Below are positions 12,201 through 21,886 of a stretch of 64,000 bases of DNA, piece after piece. Position 1 is the first letter of the stretch. Each line of letters opens with the position of its first letter. Below the pieces are notes generated by a model. That model searched no databases and was not told the origin of the DNA. It saw only the letters and a list, made by a program, of their open reading frames with translations. A program made the translations under genes and the position numbers. Source of the DNA: Collybia mongolica (Eukaryota; Basidiomycota; Agaricomycetes; Agaricales; Clitocybaceae); assembly GCA_013420905.1 (NCBI GenBank), contig JAAXNY010000011.1:1178001-1242000 (forward strand), read 5' to 3'.

Positions 12201-15200
12201 TACACTGTCTGACCAGTCGAACATCAAGGATTGGATAAACTCGATGATACGCATATGCGACTGGCCAAGTTCATTGAAGGGCTGGAACATGTCGTCCTCT
12301 AAAGGGGGCGAGTCACCGAACAGAGAGGTTGACTCATTTCCGAACACGATTTCAAGTAATTCGGAGACCCCTTTGAAGTGGCCTTTATTTGTGAGGATGT
12401 GAAGTTCAAGCGCGGCAAGGTCGAAGATGCAAGAACGAAGTCGAAGGAAAGAGCTCAACCATGGAACGGTAGTCGTAACTCGGGATCCATCGTTATACAG
12501 GACGTGAATATGGGGCTCTTGTAATGTTTGAGGGGCTTGGACAGAGACACTTGCAAGCTGCCGAGCAAAAAAGTCTTCTCGAGTTCGCAAGTACCGAGTT
12601 GTGAAATCTGAGGTTCGAGGATGGACACACAATTGATAGATAACGCGATAGCATCGTTCTGCAAGTCCAGGCAGACTAACAAAGAGGGGGGATGTTTGTG
12701 ATGCGTGATGCCGGTCTCTTTCTTTTCCTTTTCCTTTTAGACGTGGTACACCAACATTCAACAGTTCCAAAAGGACATGGATGCTGGTCCGGCGCGCGCC
12801 GAGCGCATGGGGATCTTCAATTTGCTGTTGAATATTCTGCCCACCAAACAAAAGGAAGTGTGCAATATTCGGGAATGGTCGTGTGGTGTTCGTCTCGTGA
12901 ATCAACAAATCTAAAGCTGCGAGTCGTATGGCCTGTTCAAGTGAGCCCTGAGTTTCCTCCAAGTCTGGTGCGCCAGCGCCTGTCGTCTGCTCTGCCACTG
13001 TTTCAGCTTCCCAGATATCATCTGTGCATTCTGCGCTCAAGATCTTCACGAATCCTCCGATGATACGCTCCGAGTCATCACTACGCTCTACCAAAGTGGT
13101 CAAGTTCGACGATAGATTCGCTGAGGAAAGAATCGCGATGATTTTGATTGCGAGAAGGACTAGTTCTGAATGCGAAGGGTAGGCGATATATGCTGCAAGC
13201 GCCGGGATATATTGAGGTCCGAACGACAAGGCCTGGTCAAATCGTGTAAAATATGAACGGGGATGAAGTGTTCCAATTATGGGGCCACTGTCAAAATCAG
13301 CCAAGAGCGGGATGAGCACATCGAGGAAGATGTCTTGGATTTCCAAAGTTCGAAGGACAATCCTGAGTATGCGGATGATTGTACTTTTAAAGAATGGCTC
13401 TTCATCTGCGAAATCTTTCTCAAACCCTTCTACACCTTCAACGATATATGATAGGATGCTTGCTTGAAGGGAAGAGTTAGTTAATAAACGCTTCATGACC
13501 TCGTAACCAGGATGCACAAGCAAAGGAGCAAGGGCGTCGCCTCGGGGCATCACATCCTCCGGCGAGGTTACCAATGATTCAAGGTCGAAACTGGCCAACG
13601 TGCGCTCGATGAAGCACAAACACAGGTCATTAGTTTCCCACCTATCCGAGGGTCGAGAATACTCTCGGTTGGCGATGTTAGCGAAAACATTGTCGATTAC
13701 GAATGCTGTGAAGGGACCAATGCCTGGAAGTCGGTATGGCTGCCCAAGAGTCTCAGGCACGGTGTTGATCGGCTGGGAATCCGTTACACGATCTTTCAGC
13801 GGCACTCGTTTCGGAGTATGGATCAGGGTACTAAGGAGTTTTAAGAATGGAATTGTTGAGGGATACAGCCTGTGAGGGGCTTCAATTTCCTGTAGCTCCG
13901 CCTCGATGCCTTTCAAGGTGGGAATTGTAGCACCAAAAGGACCTGTCAATGACGTACGAACGTTGATGACTTCGAGCCTCTCCATCAAGGTCCAAACAGC
14001 TTTACATATCTCCACGCCAGGGACGCCAGCACCAGGTTCACAGAAGGCTGCCAGGGTGTCAAAAAGTGCACCCTTCAGTTCAAGAGGAATTCCTAGCGGG
14101 ATGAGGGAAACCAAAGTTGGAATGGCGCGAAAATGCGCGTGTCCCGATATCGTGACACGAACTGCAACCGAATACGATACAACGGTAGAAAGGAGATGAA
14201 GGAAAGATTGCGCCAGAAGGACTTCTTTTGGACCAATGGAAACTTGATGCGATTGTGAAGGAACGGGTGAGGGGTGTCCACCAAATGATGAAGTACCGAG
14301 GCCCTGTTGGGACTGGTGTTGATGTTGGGTACGTGGCTGTGTTGCACTCAATGCCCATGAATCTAACAACCCAAATATAACAGTCCACGACACTGATGGT
14401 CCCCCAGAGGATGACGATGGAAGCATGCTCCCTGGTATAACTTCTCCCCCACCCCGGGCCATAAAGTTGTATGCCAACTCACTACATTGTTGTCCCTTTG
14501 CAAGGCCTCCCAGCATATCATATAGGGCGGTTGACATGGTAATATGGTGCACGGATGTGGACCATACTGCCCATTGTAGGAATGTTGGGAGTCGCCCTGC
14601 GGTCGTCTCAATGTACTCAAGGTATGACAGGTTTGAGGAATCGCCCAGAGGACCAGATCCCCAGAATTGAAGGGCTTTTTCGGGAGGGAGGGAGGAGTAC
14701 AGTACTCCAATGAAAGAAAAAAGCATGGCGATGTCGTTGCGAGGTGGGGGGCTGGGTTTATCGGACTCAGGTGCGAGGCTGCCTCCGAAGCGGGAAATAG
14801 TGGTCCGGCTACGATCAGTGCGTACACTTGCGTGAACCAGGTCTTCTTGGCGTTGTTTAATCTTACGGAGTTCGGAAGATGCATGTGTGATTAATGACCG
14901 CACTAAAGTTTCAAACGCGGACAGAACGGCGGGTATGTGGTCTTCTGGAGGAGGCTCTCGTAGTTCCTGTTGTTCTTGGGTGAGAGCCAGAGAATTGACA
15001 ATTGAAGCAGTTGGCACATGCCCGCGTTTTCGTTGCAATTGAATGACCGCCAAGGCCAAGTATGAGAATGTATCACCCTGTACAGCATTCCAAACCTGCG
15101 TCTCTAGCTCCTCCGTTTTGAACCCAGTGCGATGCTCTAGACCCGAATCCACGTGCCTCGCTTCAGTGAGGAAAAGAGTCCATTTGAGCAACAGTGTTGC

Positions 15201-16244
15201 TTTAAGACCAGGCTCTTTCCATTCTGTCGAAGGTCCTAGCTCCCTGGTCATGAACGTCATGAGGGCATTGTCAGTAGCAAGCGCTTGGCGAACCTCGCCA
15301 TCTATACTCTGAGGATCTGCGGGATCGAGTGCTAGTAGTACAGCGTTAAGCATGTAGAACGTCATACAGTGATTGGGGTGATTGAATAACCATTCGACAA
15401 CCGATTTGACTTCATTGGGTGAGAAATAGCCCAAGCGGGAAGCAGAACATAAGGCGGCGGCGAGGTTGCGTCGTTCGTAATTTAGGGAGTCATATCGAGC
15501 ATTGAGGATATCGCTTCCCAGCGCCGGATTTCCTGTACGGACACAGTTATAGAAGATACCGGGATAGACACTGGAGACTTACCTTGCCCAGAAGGTAGCG
15601 TAGTGTTACTACTGGCACTTTTCCTCGCCGAATCGGCCCTTCCAATAACAACATCCAACGCTTCCATTTGTTTGAATATTTTCAATGCAAACGCATCTGT
15701 AGCTGAGACCCCAAGAAGTTCTACACGTACATAGTTTGCAATTCGTGCATAAGTCGATGGCAAATCGGGAGCCTCAGCTGCTTCTGTCGCTTCCACAAGA
15801 TAGAGCAAACAATCGACAAGATGACGCCGCCGCTGATGAAATTCCGCAATGGTGGCTTCAAGACATTGCACGAGCGAGATATTAGGATTCTCTGACATGG
15901 TATTATGGAGAAGACCTGCGATGTATCGTTCTGAGCAATCAAGTTGTTGTGAGAGGAAGATGACCTGTCGCGTGAAGTCGGGATTTACAGCGACCTGTCT
16001 ACCGTCAATAACCGTCCGGCCTGAAGTAAAATAGATTCAGTTAAGTTACAAATGTGGAGTAGCTTGGCTCACCAGACTCAATTTCGCGCTGCTCCTGCTG
16101 ATTTCTACCACCGACATCTAGAAGGTTTAGAAGGCGCGGTTTTTGAACCATCAACTCATCAAAGACATCCTGTTCTGCGTGATAGCTTTCTCGAGTGTTT
16201 AGTGCTCTAAATAGGAGTTCCCGGAGTCGAGATATCGATTCCAT
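9209..16244 (-). CDS. NUP192: Nuclear pore inner-ring nucleoporin NUP192/NUP205
   Basis: Giant alpha-helical scaffold of the inner ring of the nuclear pore complex. Starts at 16244 (MESISRLRELLFRAL). Exon 2 holds SLVQCLEATIAEFHQRRR, and one 4.3-kb exon (from about 15531 to 11136) carries LGYFSPNEVKSVVEWLFNHP, VWNAVQGDTFSYLALAVIQL and LLDSWALSATQPR-type helical repeats. About nine shorter 3' exons follow; the last codes DSESLGPDWQANHAYIEIMS and ends at 9209. The sum is roughly 2,100 residues, at the upper end for the family. There is no FG repeat, as expected for a scaffold. The gene ends 190 bases upstream of the mutase start on the same strand. Exon edges between 9209 and 11136 are approximate. 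Confidence 0.93.
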
Positions 16245-16546
16245 GCTTGAAATTAAGGAGATTGACCAGGAGGACCAGCAACCCGAAGATTTTGGGAAGG
16301 GGAGTCGCGTTAAGAAAGCGCGTAAACATCAGTAAACAAGCAAGACCAAGTTGAAATTATGCCAATGTCGACCATCGATGATTATAATATAAATGCCTAA
16401 TTACAAGAATGGTGTCAAAATTATATAGGTCAAACTCACTATTGAGCAGGCCCCAGTATACGAATGAGTATTACATTACTACATAAACTTCAGCATACTT
16501 GACTTGACAATACGTAGATTAGTATGGAGTAAATTAGTAAGGCTGC
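16245..16546. other. Intergenic, NUP192 promoter
   Basis: About 300 bases, A/T-rich toward 16370-16500, between the NUP192 start and the stop of the next minus-strand gene. No gene seen. Confidence 0.5.
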
Positions 16547-18045
16547 TTAGCGTTGTTTTGCAAGGTATTCTTTCACAACCACGGGTGCATCTGCCAACAA
16601 TAGCACTTCTGGTTCCCAGGTGGCTTCCGCATCGCGATAACCAGTCCAAAAGACCTTGTATTCCACCCCGTTCGGGCCATCTCGGTGAGCACCAATGCGG
16701 TTGACAGTATACCGCTTTTCTATGACCGGAGGGCCCCCAGGCCTGATCCGGATAGTTTTCCTCGCAGGGTGCGACCACGCTTTAGGCAATGTGGGATTGA
16801 GTGGATGGTTTCCAGATGATGGCTTAAAGAGCGCCCTTAATTCCGTCCTTTTGCTTTTGATATGGGGGTGAGCAAGACGCGAGTATTTGTCCACCTCACA
16901 GAGTAAGTGTTCTATGTCTGCTAGGCCCATTGGAAGTCGCTCGGGTCCCAGGCCTTGGAAGTCCAGGCCAAGACGTTGGAAGTGCTCGTCTTGATGCTGA
17001 GAGAACCATCGAATTATGTCCGTCTCGATCCCGGGTACCGCATCCCTCGCATGCTTCATGCTGGGTCCGAATATCTTAGTAAGTCCCGAAAGGGCACCTG
17101 GTCCGGCAACTACAAAGTCCATCTCAGAAAAATTGAGGACCTTTGAGTACGAAAGATTCAGCATGAGCTGGAAAGTTGAGAACTCGCCCATGCTTGGAAA
17201 GGAAACAAGGTACTCGTAGACCTCATCCATGTACTGCGCACCAGCAAGTCGGCCAGGTAGATCTGCCTCCATAAGGACTTCGAGCAGGCAGAGGTGGTTG
17301 GAGTGAGCATCTTGGAACTCGAAATGAGGCGCCGGCTTTTGAAAGGCGCCTGTGTACAAAGTCATGCCTTGCCTTTTCGCCCTCGTGAGCACTTTCCGGT
17401 ATGCGTCGCGGTTATAACGTTTCCACGTTAGGGGGCCCAGTTCACGGACCAAAAGTTGCCACGTATCGATTTTCGTGAACATATTAAAAAGGGCGATGCG
17501 AAAAACTACTTCCTGAGGCTCCTGTGAACCTTTCTCAATGACTTCACGAATAATGTACTGAGAAACTTTGTCAAGGACGCGGTACGTGTTGCAAAATGCA
17601 TACTTGCGCATGATCATATCGTCTGTCCATCTGAGGAACGATAGCATCAGGAAGTGATGTTCATTCACGAGGATTACGCAACTTACGGTGAAGGTAGCCC
17701 TAAACGACGCCTATCGTCGATAGCCTTTCTCTCGGCTGCGAAACGCCAAAAAGTGTCAAAGACAACAGTAGGCTTAAGGTGCATTCCCTTCACGGTAATG
17801 GTATCCACCGACGTTTGTAACACATGATGAGATGATTTCGGTCCTTGTTCCTTCTTTGTCTTCGATATTGACGCGATATTTTTTGAGGGTGTTCCTTTCA
17901 ACTGGTAACATGGGCGGGGAGCCGAGGCCGAGACCAACAAAAGCTCGTCGTCGTGATCTTGATCCAATAGGGACAAGTCCGAGGCCCGCCGCGTCCTCAA
18001 GGAAAATCTATCGGACGTGCTACGCGTCGTACGAGTTGCAGGCAT
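16547..18045 (-). CDS. 5-hmdU-DNA-kinase-helical-domain protein with C-terminal chromodomain
   Basis: Two exons (18045-17687 and 17630-16547; 56-base intron) join in frame to 480 residues. Residues 1-90 are basic, Ser/Thr-rich and disordered. Residues about 95-360 match the helical domain that accompanies phage 5-hydroxymethyl-dU kinases and alpha-glutamyl/putrescinyl-thymine pyrophosphorylases: FDTFWRFAAERKAI, PSPWTDDMIMRKYAFCNTYR, then VVFRIALFNMFTKIDTW and GMTLYTGAFQ. After a basic linker, residues 424-480 form a chromodomain: KRYTVNRIG, EYKVFWTGY, ATWEPEVLL, with candidate aromatic-cage residues Tyr, Trp and Tyr all present. Known: the helical domain is tied to modified thymines in phage DNA. 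Inferred: nuclear protein that reads methylated histone tails. Its enzymatic or DNA-binding role in fungi is unknown. Domain assignment is by motif recognition only. Confidence 0.8.
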
Positions 18046-19652
18046 GGTGGATAACGGGTCGTGAGGATGTGGTGGGGAGAGGCTACCATACGGACGACGC
18101 GACGAGACGAAAAAAATTAGCTAGAGGGATAGCCACACTATGAAGATTTTTTCTGACCTAGATGATAACAAACAAGCTTAGAGATACTGAGCCACTGTTT
18201 CAAATGCAGGGAGATGTTGGAAGGGGGGCCTGAGGGACGAAAAATAATATTCTCACGAAGTCCAGGCTGTTTGTGTCGATCTCAATCGTATGTTATCTCG
18301 TATATATCGGCTAGGTTTGTTCCGTAGACAACACAACGTTCTCTACTGTCTACCAAACCCATACGTCCACAGCTTGGCAAGGCCAAAATAACCTCTGAGT
18401 AGACGTAACTACTTTTTTCCGTGATTAAAACAAAAGGGAGATCTGCTACGCCCAAAAAAACAATCAGACTCGATATTTGATATCCAATGAAATCAGAAGT
18501 ACACCTCAAGCGATGGCAAAGGTCATCGCAGTCCATTCCGGAATGGTCATATGGACTTTTGGATGCAAGTCATTATACAGAGTTACCTGAGTGTCAAATG
18601 CTTTGACGACCGATGGTCATGGTCAGTCCGCGCAGCGAATTTGCCAGAGTGACCCAAGGGAGCTGATTCAACGAACCATGAAGTGGGATGCTTGATCGGC
18701 AGGAAAAGGAAGCGCCCGTTGCAGGCGGGAAACCAGAATTATGGAACCCTTCCAGAGCCCGAGAAGCGAAAATGAACCTGAGAATCGAGACCTTCATTGG
18801 GTTGACCACAACGGCAGGATACGGTTGCACAACAGTACCGAAACTATAAAATATCAGCTCGCTACTTACGCAGTGATCGCCCCCTCCAATGTACCATGCG
18901 GTCTGATCATGGGATGGAATCTTGGGAAATCTTCGTACATATCAGTCGAACCGGTCGGCTCTCAGTATTATTGAATTTTGGGATCATCCTGTGGACATCG
19001 AAAATTTAAAGCCTGCTTTTGAAGTAGGCCATGCTGGTTTGCCAAGGCATCTTTTGAATTCTTTTGAGTATTTATGGTATAAAATTTATCCTACATGAGC
19101 CTACCTTAAATTCCCCAACTCAGGAATGGCGTAGCATGCCTAGATAATAACGACTGAGATTCAGTTGAAGCATACGGGCTTTGAGTTGACATCTTCGTGA
19201 TCGGCGGTCGATGTTGAACAGGGTTCGCTAAACCCTCAAACCAGGTCAATGGTCTTTTTGACTAGAATAAAAAAATAAGTCAACTCGATAATTTCCTGCC
19301 TCTAGCTTTTGAAAGTCGTGTAGGGCTTCAAACTGGTAAGTAAGTTGTGATGTATTGATATTCCGAGTCGAGCAACAAGGGCTAACTTATCCCCATCACT
19401 GGAAGTAGCCGACGCCCTCGGACTATAATAGGTGCAAATTAAAAGCACTGTAAGATTGGACTTCGACGGAGCGTGAACGAGATTGATCATTTCTGAGGAT
19501 CCCGGATCCAACGGACTCAATATTGCAAAGCAAAACGTTTTGAGAGCGCGTCAAACAATGCGATAGACTACTATATATCCCCCTATCTCGACTTCACAAA
19601 ACAAACGAAATACCAACGGTCCCATTTTCTCCCATCGCCGTCCCCCTCAGAA
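18046..19652. other. Intergenic between divergent chromodomain gene and METTL14 gene
   Basis: About 1.6 kb, A/T-rich, with promoters of two divergent genes at its ends. Short open frames (for example 18741-18974) have no recognisable content. No inverted repeats or element ends recognised. Confidence 0.5.
19572..19578 (+). promoter_or_regulatory. TATA-like element of the METTL14 gene
   Basis: TATATAT about 75 bases upstream of the first ATG, followed by a C/A-rich leader without upstream ATG. Suggestive position only. Confidence 0.4.
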
Positions 19653-21593
19653 ATGGTGACGATGACCACAACAGAAACCCTTGGCTCTGCTAATGAACTC
19701 CTTGCATCCCATGCTGCATTGATCCTGAACGTGCGACTCAGCCAACAGAAAAACCGTAGCCAGTTAAATTCACTCTATTCGCCTCCTCAAGAACTCCTTA
19801 GGCTGCCCCTTATCCCTACCCCACCATCTTCGCCACCGCCAGACGATTCCCCACCCTCATCTCCAATACCACAGAATAGCCAGCTCGCTCGCACAGACCT
19901 AACTCCTGCGAAACGCGCACGCGTAGCGAGGTACGCGAACTATGTCCCCGAAGAAGAGACGATTCGAAACGACTACTCTCAGCGGTACGTGGATACTGGT
20001 GAATGGCCACAGAACTGGGTCTTGGGAGCGGAGCCAGAGCACAGATTTGAAGAGTATGTCATTCCGCTATCCTTTATTATGCAGCGCCGCTCAATCGCTT
20101 TCAGGTACCCAAAACAGCAACGTCTACTTAACCTAAAAAAGGTTTCGGTGAATAACCATTGCCTTCCACCATCGTACTTGTCGTTAGCGGATATGCCGAT
20201 TTTGCAACCCAGTAAATTTGACGTTATTCTTCTCGACCCCCCGTTTTCTTCTTCGTTCACTTGGGATCATCTCCAGGAACTCCCTATCCCCACCCTCGCG
20301 GGAGATCCTAGTTTTGTTTTCATGTGGGTGGGAAGTGGGGCTGGGGAAGGCCTGGAGAGGGGTCGAGAGGTTTTAGCAAAGTGGGGATACCGTCGGTGTG
20401 AGGATGTGGTTTGGGTGAAAACCAACAAGATTAGTAATAAGGGGCCTGGGGTTCGTGGATAGTTTATTTATTCTGGGACAGATTAACTTCATACTGCGTA
20501 GACCGATCCTCCAACGACCTCACTCCTCACGCGAACTAAACAGCATTGTCTCATTGGAATTCGTGGAACAGTTCGCCGCTCAACAGATAGCTGGTTCGTT
20601 CATTGCAACGTCGGTACGCTCTTCCCCCAATTTTACCCCAGTGGAATTTTGTTCAATCCCGTCGTAGATACTGACGTCATATTTTGGGAGGGTGATCCTA
20701 CTGATCCTACGCGCAAACCGCCTGAAATGTACACTCTGATCGAGAATTTCTGCCTTGGATTCCGTCGTCTTGAGATTTTTGGCCGACCATCCTCTCTTCG
20801 TCGTGGCTGGGTCACTGTGTTGGGTCAGGGCCAAGAAAATCGCCTACCGTCGGCAGCTGATGTATTGGGGACAATTGGTGTAGAGGGTGAACAAGGCGGT
20901 CGGGCGACAAGATGGGAGCGGGAGACTTGGGAGGATGGGATCAAAGAACTTTCTAACGGTGGCAAACCTGTTGTTCCTATGACCCCTGAGATTGACGCCC
21001 TCCGACCCAAGTCACCCTTCCGGCCCAATCAGACTAACACTGGTGGAAACATGGCTCCACCTGTTGGAAATAACCGGTTTAGGAATCGACCAGGGTTTGG
21101 TGGCGTAGGCCAAGGCGTGCCGATGCTCTCCCAGAACCAGATGATGGTACAACCTATGCTGGGGATGGGAATGAACGCTCTTGGTCTGGGAATGGGGGGT
21201 GTGGCGGTTGATGAGATGATGGGACAGTGGAACCCGATGATGGGCATGGGGGCCATGAATGTGGGTGGGATGGGTGGGATGAACGTTGGGGGCATGGGCG
21301 CGATGAACGCCACTGGAATGGCTAACGTTGGGAGGATGGGAATGCCAATAATGGGGCCCATGATGGGGAACACGGGATTTGGAGCAGGTGGAGGGGTGTT
21401 TAATCCGGCGATGGGCGGTGGGGGAATGGGGTGGACGGACCAGGGACAATTTGGATTAGAAGGTGGGTGGGATGGGGATGGTATGATGGGTTCGGGAGTA
21501 AATGGGATGGGTGGCGGGATGAACATGAATATGAATATGGGAGGAATGGGGATGCAGTGGCCTGGTCAAGGGACATATGAAGGCTTTCATTGA
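19653..21593 (+). CDS. METTL14/KAR4: METTL14/KAR4-type MT-A70 family m6A methyltransferase subunit
   Basis: Partner of METTL3/IME4 in the nuclear complex that makes N6-methyladenosine in mRNA; the yeast orthologue KAR4 also acts in mating and meiosis. Four exons. Seen in order: a Pro/Ser-rich N-terminus, NDYSQRYVDTGEWPQNWV, FDVILLDPPF (the position that is EPPL in animal METTL14 and DPPW in METTL3), FMWVGSGAGEGLERGREVL, KWGYRRCEDVVWVKTNK, TKQHCLIGIRGTVRRSTD, NVDTDVIFWE, ENFCLGFRRLEIFGR and RRGWVTVLG. The tail from about 21,100 on is almost entirely Met, Gly and Asn (MGMG, MNVGG and NMNMNMGG runs) where animal METTL14 has an RGG tail. The order and spacing of motifs fit METTL14 far better than METTL3. 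Introns of about 50 bases at 20053 and 20455, and one near 20612. Confidence 0.93.
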
Positions 21594-21886
21594 CAAGTAT
21601 AGAGATTTTATCAGGGATTGATATTCACTGTATAGAATAATATGTATGTATTATGTATTATCCATTCTCCAGACTTTCAAGACACTTCAACGATTGCAAA
21701 TTGGCAGGCCCGTTATTATCGACATGCATTTTGCCTGCCGTAAGGGAACCGTTCAGGTCCTTCCCCACGTGGCCATGATCGACATTACGTAAGGTCCAAG
21801 GACGTGATATAATTTTTCTGGACCCAAGGCTCAACGTTCAACGTTTGCCGTGAGCGTTAGGCCCCGGTTCCTCATCATTTTACAAA

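Noticed and set aside
21012..21526. Long minus-strand Pro/His-rich frames (145 and 165 codons)
   Set aside because: Complement of the Met/Gly-rich METTL14 tail; the openness is a by-product of the biased composition.
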